From NCBI RefSeq assembly GCF_015354575.1, contig NZ_JACAFQ010000008.1, positions 176,209 to 240,208 of the forward strand: 64,000 nt of DNA, in the 5' to 3' direction. This document shows, piece by piece, positions 46,953 to 56,027 of this stretch (position 1 is the first letter of the stretch; each line of letters opens with the position of its first letter). Position numbers and translations under genes: made by a program. Source of the DNA: Pseudomonas sp. UFMG81. GTDB taxonomy: Bacteria; Pseudomonadota; Gammaproteobacteria; Pseudomonadales; Pseudomonadaceae. Under the pieces are notes generated by a model. It worked only from the letters and a program-made list of their open reading frames with translations. It did not search any database and was not told where the DNA came from.

Positions 46953-47684
46953 GTGAGTATCAACGCCCTTCGCCCCGCCCGGGAACTACTGCTCAAGGAA
47001 TACCGCGGCGTGCTTTCCACTCACTCCAAATCGATGCCCGGCTTCCCGTTCGGTTCGGTGGTGCCGTACTGCCTCGATGCCGACGGGCACCCGATCATCC
47101 TGATCAGCCGCATCGCCCAGCACACCCACAACCTGCAGAAGGACGCCAAGTGCTCGCTGCTGGTGGGCGAGCGCGATGCCGAGGACGTGCAGGCGGTGGG
47201 GCGGCTGACGATCATGGCCGAGGCGCACAAGCTGACCGACGAAGCGGCCATCGAAGCCGCCGCCGCGCGCTACTACCGCTACTTCCCGGAATCGGCCGAC
47301 TACCACAAGGCCCACGACTTCGACTTCTGGGTGCTGCAGCCGGTGCGACACCGTTACATCGGCGGCTTCGGCGCGATCCATTGGCTCGACCAGGTGACCC
47401 TGGCCAACCCGTTCGCTGGCCAGGCCGAGGCGAGCATGATCGAGCACATGAACAGCGACCATGAAAGTGCCATCGCTCACTATGTCGAATTGAGCGGCCT
47501 GCCACGCACCGCGGCTGCCGAAATGGTCGGCATCGACAGCGAAGGCATGCACCTGCGCATCGGCCAAGGGGTTTACTGGCTGGCTTTCCCGACTACCTGC
47601 AATACCCCGACACAAGTACGCGAGGCCTTGGTTTTACTGGCTCGCGCCGACCAGTGGCCGGTGGCGGCAGCGGTCGAGGGTTGA
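46953..47684 (+). CDS. HugZ family haem utilisation / heme oxygenase-like protein
   Basis: A 243-residue protein of the HugZ/HutZ type: an N-terminal FMN-binding-like split barrel (about residues 5-150, GVLSTHSKSMPGFPFGSVVPY, ISRIAQHTHNLQKDAKCSLLV) and a C-terminal DUF2470 domain with haem-binding-region motif MIEHMNSDHESAI. Such proteins degrade or handle haem to release iron. GTG start with CCAGGAG upstream. The Fur box in front supports an iron-starvation role. Confidence 0.88.
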   Translation: MSINALRPARELLLKEYRGVLSTHSKSMPGFPFGSVVPYCLDADGHPIILISRIAQHTHNLQKDAKCSLLVGERDAEDVQAVGRLTIMAEAHKLTDEAAIEAAAARYYRYFPESADYHKAHDFDFWVLQPVRHRYIGGFGAIHWLDQVTLANPFAGQAEASMIEHMNSDHESAIAHYVELSGLPRTAAAEMVGIDSEGMHLRIGQGVYWLAFPTTCNTPTQVREALVLLARADQWPVAAAVEG

Positions 47685-47750
47685 AAATCCGCGTGCACGC
47701 ATCCATCTGAAGGTCTTACAGGAAGATTCTCTTCCGTCGAGGAATTCTTG

Positions 47751-48212
47751 ATGCGTGCCTTTCTACTGCTGTTTCTCATTTTCCCGGTGCTGGAGCTGTT
47801 CGTCTTCGTCAAGGTCAGCGCCGCCATCGGTTTCTTCCCGGCGCTGCTGCTGATCATCGCTGGCTCCGCCCTGGGTGTGCTGGTGATGCGCGTGGCCGGC
47901 CTGGCCACCGCACTGCGTGCCCGCGAGAGCCTGCAGCGCGGCGAACTGCCTGCCGAAGAAATGTTCCAGGGGCTGATGATGGCGGTCGGTGGTGGCCTGT
48001 TGCTGCTGCCAGGCTTCATCAGTGACGTGCTCGGCCTGCTGTGCCTGCTGCCGTTCACCCGCCGCCTGGTGGCCGGCAAGCTGCGCCGCCGCGCCGAAGA
48101 ACAGGCCCTGCGTCAGCGGGCGTTCCAGGATGACCCGTTCCAGGCCCAACCTCGCGATACGAACCACCGCCCCAATGTGATCGAGGGCGAGTACGAACGT
48201 CGCGACAAGTAA
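47751..48212 (+). CDS. fxsA: FxsA family membrane protein
   Basis: A 153-residue cytoplasmic-membrane protein with about three helices: MRAFLLLFLIFPVLELFVFV, FFPALLLIIAGSALGVLVM and GLLLLPGFISDVLGLLCLLP, then a basic, soluble tail. E. coli FxsA relieves exclusion of phage T7 by the F plasmid when overproduced; its normal role is unknown. Start ATG 47751 is preceded by GAGGA; a TTG directly before it is in frame. It is upstream of groESL as in other pseudomonads. Confidence 0.92.
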   Translation: MRAFLLLFLIFPVLELFVFVKVSAAIGFFPALLLIIAGSALGVLVMRVAGLATALRARESLQRGELPAEEMFQGLMMAVGGGLLLLPGFISDVLGLLCLLPFTRRLVAGKLRRRAEEQALRQRAFQDDPFQAQPRDTNHRPNVIEGEYERRDK

Positions 48213-48224
48213 TTGCAAGTCTTC

Positions 48225-48339
48225 TGTAGGAGCGCCCTTGTGTCGCGACAGGGGGGCGCAGCAGCCCCAGCAATGTTGATCCCCATCAGAACCCAGGGGC
48301 CGCTTCGCGGCCCTTTCGCGACACAAGGCCGCTCCTACA
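48225..48339. repeat. REP pair between fxsA and groES
   Basis: Arms TGTAGGAGCGCCCTTGTGTC... (48225-48248) and TCGCGACACAAGGCCGCTCC... (48316-48339) in inverse orientation with one mismatch; the inner flanks carry GGGGGGCGCAGCAGCCCC (near 48251) and GGGGCCGCTTCGCGGCCC (48296-48313). Confidence 0.9.
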
Positions 48340-48414
48340 CGGCCAGCTCCGCGTCAAGGATGCTGGTCGAACAGGGCCAGTCAGCGGCCTAATGAAAATT
48401 TTTCCGTATCAAGC

Positions 48415-48442
48415 CTTGTAATCGAATAAGCCGGCCTCATGT
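48415..48442 (+). promoter_or_regulatory. Predicted heat-shock (sigma-32) promoter of groESL
   Basis: CTTGTAA (48415-48421) and CCTCATGT (48435-48442) with a 13-bp spacer, against the sigma-32 consensus CTTGAAA-N13/14-CCCCATNT. No CIRCE operator is seen, consistent with RpoH rather than HrcA control in this genus. Confidence 0.65.
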
Positions 48443-48590
48443 ATGTGGTCACCGCAAGGTTTCTGGTGGCGACACCAGACATGACACAGGTGGTTCGCCC
48501 TTCGCGGGCCACCCCCGGCAACGCCGGACCGCATCAACCCGCCGGTGCTGAAACCGGCCGATGAAAACCACAATTTGGGAGAGATCGACA
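48443..48590 (+). other. Structured groES leader
   Basis: About 145 bases between the predicted promoter and the groES ATG. Hairpins include CTGGTG-GCGA-CACCAG (48463-48478) with a GNRA-type loop and a second imperfect stem GTGGTTCGC/GCGGGCCAC around 48491-48514. No coding frame is apparent. The ribosome site GGGAGAG at 48577-48583 appears unpaired by these stems. Confidence 0.45.
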
Positions 48591-48884
48591 ATGAAGCTTC
48601 GTCCTCTGCATGACCGCGTCGTCATCCGTCGCAGCGAAGAAGAATCGAAAACCGCTGGCGGTATCGTCCTGCCGGGTTCGGCCGCTGAAAAACCGAACCG
48701 CGGCGAAGTCGTCGCCGTCGGCGCCGGTCGCATCCTGGACAACGGCGAAGTGCGCGCGCTGGCCGTGAAAGTGGGTGACAAAGTGGTTTTCGGCCCTTAC
48801 TCGGGCAGCAACACCGTGAAAGTCGATGGCGAAGACCTGCTGGTCATGGCCGAGAACGAAATCCTCGCCGTCATCGAAGGCTGA
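48591..48884 (+). CDS. groES: Co-chaperonin GroES
   Basis: A 97-residue Cpn10 starting [20 protein letters not shown], with the mobile loop around [18 protein letters not shown] that contacts GroEL. It caps the GroEL cavity. ATG 48591 is chosen for its GGGAGAG site; ten in-frame upstream codons are not part of the family. groEL follows after 49 bp. Confidence 0.99.
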   Translation: MKLRPLHDRVVIRRSEEESKTAGGIVLPGSAAEKPNRGEVVAVGAGRILDNGEVRALAVKVGDKVVFGPYSGSNTVKVDGEDLLVMAENEILAVIEG

Positions 48885-48927
48885 TTTCCCCCGACTTCCC
48901 GTTACTCCAAAGAATTCCAAGGATTAA

Positions 48928-50577
<1,650 letters not shown>

Positions 50578-50601
50578 GCCAGCCTTACCCCCTGCTGTAA
50601 C

Positions 50602-50635
50602 AAAAAGCCCCGGCTCGCGAGAGCCGGGGCTTTTT
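50602..50635 (+). terminator. Intrinsic terminator of groESL
   Basis: A 15-bp perfect stem (50602-50616 with 50621-50635), GCGA loop, flanked by A-run and T-run, so it may work in both directions. It begins 24 bp after the groEL stop. Confidence 0.96.
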
Positions 50636-50651
50636 CGTTTGCCTGTGCTGG

Positions 50652-50744
50652 CCATTCGCGGGTAAACCCGCTCCCAGAAGACCCAAGGGTGGTGCAGTCA
50701 CTGTGGGAGCGGGTTTACCCGCGAATGGGCCGCAACGCGGCCCC
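50652..50744. repeat. REP pair (GCGGGTAAACCCGC type)
   Basis: Perfect 25-bp arms CCATTCGCGGGTAAACCCGC... (50652-50676) and complement (50704-50728), then hairpin GGGCCGCAACGCGGCCC (50727-50743). It ends 5 bp before the stop codon of the PAP2 gene. Confidence 0.94.
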
Positions 50745-50748
50745 TTGC

Positions 50749-51477
50749 TCAGGCAGCGCTGTTCTGCGGCACGGTCGTCACCGCCATACCCCGGCGATAC
50801 AGCACCAGGTAATACGAGCCCAACCCGATCAACCAGCAGAACACCGCCGTCCACAGGTTGTGCGACAGGAAGTGCGCACCCTGCATCATCCGCCCCACCG
50901 ACAGTACCGACCCGGCGACCAAGGCCAGCAGCAACGCCGCGCGGGCCAGGCGCGGACGCCGGTCACGCAACATGAAGAACAGCCCGAACAGGCAGAAACC
51001 GGTCGCCGCATGCCCACCCGGCCAGCACAGCCCTGGCTTGTCGGTGGCAGGGCGGGGTTCGAGCAGCTTGCTGTAGGTTTCCTGGCCGCCGAACTGGGTC
51101 AGGCTCCATGGGCACTGCACCTGGGTCACTTTCTTCAGTGGTGTGACGAACGCGGTGGACAGGCCCAGCGCCAGCACCAGGCAGCCCAGCTCGCGGCGCC
51201 AGCCGAACAGCCGCCGCCAGAAGAAACTCAGGGCGAAGGTCACCAGCGCCAGCACCCCCAGCAGGATCACCCCCTGCTTGACCCGGTCATGCAGGATGGT
51301 TTCCAGCAGGTAGCTGTGGCGGCCGATGAACTCGCCGGCGGCCGGGTCGAAGAACAGGTTGGCCACGTCCATGTCGACCGAGGTCAGCTCGAGCAGGATC
51401 AGGGCCACGGCGACGGCCAGCGGGATGCCCAGGTACAGCCAGGCATTGATCGGGCGAGGGCGAATGGGTGAAGACAT
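50749..51477 (-). CDS. PAP2-family membrane phosphatase
   Basis: A 242-residue membrane protein with about six helices. The acid phosphatase motifs are present in altered but recognisable form: K-x6-P in PLKKVTQVQCPW, PGGHAATG for PSGH, and GRMMQGAHFLSHNLW for SR-x5-H-x3-D with Asn at the Asp position. It probably removes phosphate from a lipid or isoprenoid head group. A perfect match to the ColR operator consensus lies 70-85 bp upstream of its start. Divergent from colR. The substrate and any link to lipid A are not known. Confidence 0.87.
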   Translation of the reverse strand: MSSPIRPRPINAWLYLGIPLAVAVALILLELTSVDMDVANLFFDPAAGEFIGRHSYLLETILHDRVKQGVILLGVLALVTFALSFFWRRLFGWRRELGCLVLALGLSTAFVTPLKKVTQVQCPWSLTQFGGQETYSKLLEPRPATDKPGLCWPGGHAATGFCLFGLFFMLRDRRPRLARAALLLALVAGSVLSVGRMMQGAHFLSHNLWTAVFCWLIGLGSYYLVLYRRGMAVTTVPQNSAA

Positions 51478-51546
51478 GACGGCTCCAGGGCGCGAAAAAG
51501 ACCGGGCATTGTCGACTGCCCGCTATCCTGTGTCCGTGAAGGATCG

Positions 51547-51562
51547 GTGAAAAAACTGTCAA
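51547..51562 (-). promoter_or_regulatory. ColR-box upstream of the PAP2 gene
   Basis: On the minus strand these 16 bases read TTGACAGTTTTTTCAC and fit the P. putida ColR consensus YYNASNNYTTTTTCAC at every position. They lie 70-85 bp upstream of the PAP2 start and 94 bp from the colR start, so autoregulation of colR is also possible. Confidence 0.75.
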
Positions 51563-51655
51563 GTTCGGCGGTTTTTCCCAAACGCTGGCACCGTGCAGGC
51601 AATGGCCGTAAGCTGCGCCTGCCGCGCCGAGTGAAGCGCCGCACAGGAGACCCCG

Positions 51656-52339
51656 ATGCGCATTCTTTTGGTTGAAGACAACCGCGACATTCTTGCCAAC
51701 CTGGCCGACTACCTCGGCATGAAAGGCTACACCGTGGACTGCGCCCAGGATGGCCTGTCGGGCCTGCACCTGGCCGCCACCGAACACTACGACCTGATCG
51801 TCCTCGACATCATGCTCCCGGGCATCGATGGCTACACCCTGTGCAAGCGCTTGCGCGAGGACGCCCGTCGCGACACACCGGTGATCATGCTCACCGCCCG
51901 TGACCAGCTGGACGACCGTCTGCAGGGCTTCCGTTCCGGCGCCGACGACTACCTGCTCAAGCCGTTCGCCCTGTCGGAGCTGGCCGCCCGCATCGAGGCA
52001 GTGCTGCGCCGCGCCCAAGGTGGCGGCAGACGCACCTTGCAGGTGGCAGACCTCAGTTACGACCTCGATACCCTCGAAGTGACCCGCCAGGGCCGCCTGC
52101 TCAAGCTCAACCCGGTGGGCCTGAAGCTGCTCGCCGTGCTCATGCAGAAGAGCCCCCACGTGTTGCGCCGCGAAGTGCTGGAAGAAGCCCTGTGGGGCGA
52201 CGACTGCCCTGACAGCGACAGCCTGCGCAGCCATGTGCACCAGTTGCGCCAGGTGATCGACAAACCGTTCGACAAAGCGCTGCTGCATACCGTCCATGGC
52301 GTCGGCTATCGCCTCGCCGAGGGCCGCGATGGAGTTTAA
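51656..52339 (+). CDS. colR: Response regulator ColR
   Basis: A 227-residue OmpR/PhoB-type regulator. Receiver domain residues 1-115 have Asp-Asp pocket EDN, phosphorylatable Asp51 in LIVLDIMLPG and Lys in LLKPF; the winged-helix DNA-binding domain spans about 125-222, ending THVHGVGYRLAE-like HTVHGVGYRL. With ColS it maintains membrane integrity and metal tolerance in P. putida and root colonisation in P. fluorescens. Start ATG 51656 follows GGAGACC. Its end overlaps colS by eleven bases. Confidence 0.95.
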   Translation: MRILLVEDNRDILANLADYLGMKGYTVDCAQDGLSGLHLAATEHYDLIVLDIMLPGIDGYTLCKRLREDARRDTPVIMLTARDQLDDRLQGFRSGADDYLLKPFALSELAARIEAVLRRAQGGGRRTLQVADLSYDLDTLEVTRQGRLLKLNPVGLKLLAVLMQKSPHVLRREVLEEALWGDDCPDSDSLRSHVHQLRQVIDKPFDKALLHTVHGVGYRLAEGRDGV

Positions 52340-53642
52340 GCAGAGCCTTGCCCAGCGCATCATCATCGCTTTCGCGCTGATGAGCGCACTGGTGGCCGGG
52401 GCGTTCGCCTTCGGCATCGTCGGTACCGTGCACCTGGTCGAGGAACGGCTTATCTCCTCGGTGCTCGGTGGTGACCTGCAGCGCCTGTTGCGCATGGACA
52501 GCGTCAGCGACTGGAGCCACCGGCCGCGCCCGGACCAGCTGTTCTACTTCAGTGGCGGGCGCGACGATTTCGAACTGCCCAAGGACCTGCGTCACCTGGA
52601 GCCTGGGTTCCACGAGGTGTTCCGCGACCAGCTTTCGTACCACGCCATGGTCGAGATCGTCGATGGCCGGCGCTATGTGCTGTTGCAGGACCAGAGCGAT
52701 TTCGAAGAGCGCGAGCGGGTGCTGTTCGCGGTAGTGGTGGTGGGCTTCGTGCTCAGCCTGGCGCTGGCGGTGATCCTGGGGTGGCTGCTGGCGCGTCGGG
52801 TGATGGCGCCGGTGATCCGTTTGGCCCGCCAGGTCCGCCATCGCGACCAGTTGCTGGGCTTGGCGCCGCCGCTGGCGCCGGACTATGCGGCAGACGAAGT
52901 GGGGCAGTTGGCGGTGGCCTTCGACGATACCCTGGGTCGCCTGCGTGATGCCCTGACCCGCGAGCGGCTGTTCACCAGCGATGTCAGCCACGAGCTGCGT
53001 ACACCCTTGATGGTGCTGGCCACCTCCTGCGAGCTGCTGACGGAAAACCCCAACCTGGACAACCGCGCCCGCAGCCAGGTGGAGCGTATCGTCCGGGCCA
53101 CCGAGGAGATGCGTGAGCTGGTCAAGACCTTCCTCATGCTCGCCCGCGCGCAACGCGATGAAGGTGCGGTAGCGTCCCAGGCGACCCTGCGCGAGGTGGC
53201 CGACGACCTGACCGGAGTGTGGCGCGACACCATCGAGCAGAAAGGCCTGGCGCTTTACTACGATGGCCGCGTCAGCGCCAGTTCGGTGCTGTACAACGCC
53301 ACCTTCCTGCAATCGGTGATGGGCAACCTGCTGCGCAATGCCGCCCATTACACTGACGGCGGCTATATTCGCCTGAGCCTGGAACCCAATGGTTTCAGTG
53401 TCGAAGACAGTGGCGTGGGTATCCCGGAAGAGCAGCGCGAGGCGATGTTCCGTCCGTTCGTGCGTGGCGACGAACGCCGTGGCGAGGGGCTGGGGTTGGG
53501 CTTGTCGCTGGTTCAGCGGATCTGCGACGACCAGGGATGGCGCGTCACCCTGACGACCACGCTGCCCCATGGTTGCCGTTTTCAGGTCGACCTGACACCC
53601 GGCAGGGCTGCACAGGAGCTGCCCGGTGTTGATCGTCAATAG
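52329..53642 (+). CDS. colS: Metal-responsive sensor histidine kinase ColS
   Basis: A 437-residue sensor: helix 1 (about residues 11-33), a periplasmic loop of about 95 residues, helix 2 (about 131-155), HAMP, HisKA (SDVSHELRTPL) and HATPase (NLLRNAAHY, DSGVGIPEE, GEGLGLGLSLV). The periplasmic residues His35, Glu38, His105, Glu126 and Glu129 (the EERE ExxE motif) stand exactly where P. putida ColS senses iron and zinc. This numbering also supports the start at 52329. It phosphorylates ColR. Confidence 0.95.
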   Translation: MEFKQSLAQRIIIAFALMSALVAGAFAFGIVGTVHLVEERLISSVLGGDLQRLLRMDSVSDWSHRPRPDQLFYFSGGRDDFELPKDLRHLEPGFHEVFRDQLSYHAMVEIVDGRRYVLLQDQSDFEERERVLFAVVVVGFVLSLALAVILGWLLARRVMAPVIRLARQVRHRDQLLGLAPPLAPDYAADEVGQLAVAFDDTLGRLRDALTRERLFTSDVSHELRTPLMVLATSCELLTENPNLDNRARSQVERIVRATEEMRELVKTFLMLARAQRDEGAVASQATLREVADDLTGVWRDTIEQKGLALYYDGRVSASSVLYNATFLQSVMGNLLRNAAHYTDGGYIRLSLEPNGFSVEDSGVGIPEEQREAMFRPFVRGDERRGEGLGLGLSLVQRICDDQGWRVTLTTTLPHGCRFQVDLTPGRAAQELPGVDRQ

Positions 53643-53679
53643 GATCCGGATTTACTTCTTGTAAAACCTTTCTGCAGGG

Positions 53680-53695
53680 CTTACAGATTTTTCAC
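53680..53695 (+). promoter_or_regulatory. ColR-box upstream of the methyltransferase-wapQ operon
   Basis: CTTACAGATTTTTCAC fits the ColR consensus YYNASNNYTTTTTCAC at 15 of 16 positions (A at the eighth). It lies 67-82 bp before the methyltransferase start, in the spacer after colS, so ColR likely activates this operon. Confidence 0.72.
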
Positions 53696-53761
53696 ATTCG
53701 CATGACCTGTTGCCAACGCCCGCCTGCCTAAGGTGGGCGAATTGGAGTCAGGAGATGCTCG

Positions 53762-54442
53762 ATGCGTAGCCCAATCAAACTCGAATTTTCCGATAAGTAC
53801 GACCGCGAGCATGCCCGCGAGTACTTCCTCAAGCACCAGGATGGCCTGGCCCGACGCCTTTCCCACAAGCGCGACGAGCAGCTGGCCCGGCGTGCCCTGG
53901 CCATGGCCGGCGAGCCGGGCCTGGTCCTCGACCTGCCGTGTGGCGCGGGGCGTTTCTGGCCGTTGCTGGCGGAAAAGCCCAACCGGGTGATCATCGGTGC
54001 AGACAATTCCGCTGCGATGATCGAGACAGCCTGTGCGGCGCAACCGCCAGAAGTGGTGGCGCGGGTACGCCCCTTGCAGACTTCTGCCTTTGCGATTGAT
54101 CTGCCGGACAACGCGGTAGACAGCATTTTCTGCATGCGCTTGTTCCACCATATCGGCGACCCTGCTCATCGAAAGACAATTCTTTCGGAATTTCAAAGGG
54201 TTAGTCGCGACAGTGTAATCCTGTCATTGTGGGTGGATGGCAACGTCAAGGCGTGGCGACGCAAGAAACTCGAGGCCCGTCGGAGTGTCAGAGCCGAGCA
54301 GAGCAGCTACCAGAACCGTTTTGTGTTACCGGCGGCTACAGTAGAAGAAGAATTTTCCGCAGCAGGTTTCAGAATTCAGGAACGTCTCGACTTCCTGCCG
54401 TTCTATGCCATGTGGCGAGTGTACGTATTGCGCAAGGGGTAG
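53762..54442 (+). CDS. SAM-dependent methyltransferase (orf222 of the col locus)
   Basis: A 226-residue class I methyltransferase. The SAM motif I is LVLDLPCGAGRFWPLL, motif II VIIGADNSAAMIE and a later DNAVDSIFCMRLFHHI. It corresponds to orf222, described next to colRS in P. fluorescens and P. putida and linked to outer-membrane maintenance. The substrate is unknown; LPS or its precursors are the usual suggestion. A ColR-box is upstream; the LPS-kinase-like gene follows after 6 bp. Confidence 0.88.
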   Translation: MRSPIKLEFSDKYDREHAREYFLKHQDGLARRLSHKRDEQLARRALAMAGEPGLVLDLPCGAGRFWPLLAEKPNRVIIGADNSAAMIETACAAQPPEVVARVRPLQTSAFAIDLPDNAVDSIFCMRLFHHIGDPAHRKTILSEFQRVSRDSVILSLWVDGNVKAWRRKKLEARRSVRAEQSSYQNRFVLPAATVEEEFSAAGFRIQERLDFLPFYAMWRVYVLRKG

Positions 54443-54448
54443 GTATTG

Positions 54449-55150
54449 ATGGCGGCAGTGCAGAAAGAGCCCGGTCAGTTCGATTTTTATTGGCAGCAGC
54501 AGGGCGAGTGGGTCGAGGAACCCAACCAGCGGCGTGGTGGCGAGAGTGGCGTACAGCGCCTGTGCGACGCCAGCGGCCAGTTGCTGTATGCCAAGCGCCA
54601 GGTCGGGCATATCTACCGCAGCCTGCTGCACCCGTTCGGGCGGCCTACGGTGCTGCGTGAGCTGGACGCATTGAACAGCTTCGAGCAGTTGGGCGTGCGC
54701 GTGCCGCGCATCGTGTTTGCCGGTGCCGAGCGTGACGCCGAGCATCAATGGCGGGCGTTGCTGGTGAGCGAGGCGCTGGATGGTTTTGTCGACCTCGACA
54801 CCTGGTATGCCGAGGGTGCACGCGAGCAGTACCCGCAGGCGGTTCATGAGCGCATGTTCAAGGACCTGGCCGACAACCTGGCGCGCATGCACCTGGGGCA
54901 CTGGCAGCATGGTTGCCTGTATGGCAAGCATGTGTTCGTCAAGGTGCTTGGCGAGGGCGAGCAGGCGCGGGTTGAAGTGGCATTGCTCGATTTGGAGAAG
55001 TGCCGGCGGCGGATCAGTTGCCAGCGTGCGGCGTACAACGACCTGCGGCAGTTGCGTCGCCATTCGTCGATGACCGACGCGGAATGGCAAAGCTTGCTCT
55101 ATTTTTACCAGATGGCGTTTGGCAGCGCTGTCAAAGGGTTAGGGCAATGA
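54449..55150 (+). CDS. wapQ: InaA/WapQ-type lipopolysaccharide kinase-like protein
   Basis: A 233-residue member of the RIO/Kdo kinase-like superfamily (lipopolysaccharide kinase, InaA). Motifs: LYAKRQVGHIYRSL with the ATP-site Lys, RELDALNSFEQLGVRVPRI, the catalytic loop region ARMHLGHWQHGCLYGKHVF, where HWQHGCLYGKH stands for the H-x-D-L-x-x-x-N type box, and the metal-binding DLEKCRRR. It probably phosphorylates an LPS core sugar. ATG 54449; a TTG one codon earlier is in frame. Its stop overlaps the next small gene (ATGA). Confidence 0.88.
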   Translation: MAAVQKEPGQFDFYWQQQGEWVEEPNQRRGGESGVQRLCDASGQLLYAKRQVGHIYRSLLHPFGRPTVLRELDALNSFEQLGVRVPRIVFAGAERDAEHQWRALLVSEALDGFVDLDTWYAEGAREQYPQAVHERMFKDLADNLARMHLGHWQHGCLYGKHVFVKVLGEGEQARVEVALLDLEKCRRRISCQRAAYNDLRQLRRHSSMTDAEWQSLLYFYQMAFGSAVKGLGQ

Positions 55151-55377
55151 AACTAGAAATCGCTCGAGCTTTGTTTCTGGTCGGGGCGCTGGGGGTGACC
55201 ACAGTGGCCGTGGCGGCCTGGGAACAGCCTCGGCTTACGGTTTTCAGCCAGGCTGAGGTGGGCGGGGGTTGTCCGCTGCCGCGGGTGGCCAAGGTTGAGC
55301 AGGGGGCCGTGGCGCCGGATCATGATTTGTTGTTGTTCTTGTTTGGGATGAGGCAGGGGTTGCGGCCGTTTGGTTGA
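55147..55377 (+). CDS. Small exported or membrane protein, unknown, coupled to wapQ
   Basis: A 76-residue protein I cannot assign to a family. Residues 1-24 (MKLEIARALFLVGALGVTTVAVAAW) form a signal peptide or single membrane anchor; the rest is short and uncharged apart from a Lys-Val-Glu patch, with GGGCPLPRVAKVEQG and a hydrophobic LLLFLFGM stretch. Its ATG overlaps the wapQ stop, a strong sign of genuine co-translation. The last third is G/T-rich and less typical of the genome. Same position as small ORFs reported after wapQ in other pseudomonads. Confidence 0.7.
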   Translation: MKLEIARALFLVGALGVTTVAVAAWEQPRLTVFSQAEVGGGCPLPRVAKVEQGAVAPDHDLLLFLFGMRQGLRPFG

Positions 55378-55440
55378 TAGTGGGCTGGCGCTGGGTACTT
55401 TTTCATGGGGCTGGCGTTTTGTTTTTCCTATGGCGGTAAA

Positions 55441-55464
55441 GTTGGTTAGTTGGTTAGTTGGTTA
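55441..55464 (+). repeat. 8-bp tandem repeat, three copies of GTTGGTTA
   Basis: Three perfect consecutive copies, ending 13 bp before the left structured element. Tandem repeats adjoin the outer side of both structured elements. Confidence 0.9.
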
Positions 55465-55477
55465 TGAGGTTTGTGTA

Positions 55478-55737
55478 CATATCCATTTGCGAGGGTGACG
55501 CTTATTCACCTTTCCGCCCTTACGGCGGGTCACTTTTTGGCAAACGCCCCAAAAAGTAACCAAAAAAGGCTGCGCTCCATTCATCCGGCCCCTGCGCTTC
55601 GCTCCGGGGTTCCCTCACTCCGGTCTTGCTCCCGGGAGTACGCACCGACGGGCCATCCATGGCCCATCAGTGCTCGACGGGCATCCATGCCCGTCGCCTC
55701 CCTCCGCAAGCCCTCCGATCGGCCTCCTGAAGTCGCG
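55478..55737 (+). repeat. Structured dispersed repeat, copy 1
   Basis: About 260 bp from CATATCCATT to GAAGTCGCG. It aligns end to end with the reverse complement of 56028-56279. Hairpins: CCGCC/GGCGG near 55512, GGTCACTTTTTGG/CCAAAAAGTAACC (55528-55561), CCCC...GGGG (55589-55609), GGGCC/GGCCC with loop ATCCAT (near 55650) and GACGGGC-ATCCAT-GCCCGTC (55676-55695). Similar sequence blocks are, to my memory, scattered in Pseudomonas genomes and annotated as short hypothetical proteins. Confidence 0.85.
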
Positions 55738-55834
55738 AAGAGCGGGCGGCGCCTGCATTGGCGCAGCTGTCGCTAGTTGAATGGAAGTTGAACTTCCAAT
55801 TGCAATCGCTGGCAAGTAGCAGCGGCGAACCGCA

Positions 55835-55907
55835 GCTCCCACAGGTACTGCGCTGAACTCGAAATTTACGCGGTCACTGTGGGAGCCGGCTTGCCGGCGA
55901 TGAGGCC
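55835..55907. repeat. Incomplete REP structure
   Basis: GCTCCCACAG (55835-55844) faces CTGTGGGAGC (55877-55886), the latter continuing as a full GCCGGCTTGCCGGC REP core to 55907. The left arm is degenerate beyond the shared 10 bp. Confidence 0.8.
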
Positions 55908-55947
55908 ATTACAAACAACAGATAAAAACGATTAAACACGATCCGCA

Positions 55948-55995
55948 CTTGCTCTTGCTCTTGCTCTTGCTCTTGCTCTTGCTCTTGCTCTTGCT
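55948..55995 (+). repeat. 6-bp tandem array, eight copies of CTTGCT
   Basis: Eight uninterrupted perfect copies. On the other strand it reads AGCAAG. It abuts (33 bp from) the inner end of structured repeat copy 2. Copy number of such arrays is usually unstable. Confidence 0.97.
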
Positions 55996-56027
55996 TCTAA
56001 GCGCGCGATAGTCCAGTCACCGCCAAA

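Noticed and set aside
50749..51477. Naming the PAP2 protein LpxE or an undecaprenyl-pyrophosphate phosphatase
   Set aside because: The motifs only show the superfamily and deviate (PGGH, final Asn for Asp); substrate cannot be decided from sequence.
55948..55995. Possible CRISPR-like array
   Set aside because: Units are 6 bp with no spacers, and no cas gene exists in the window; it is a microsatellite.
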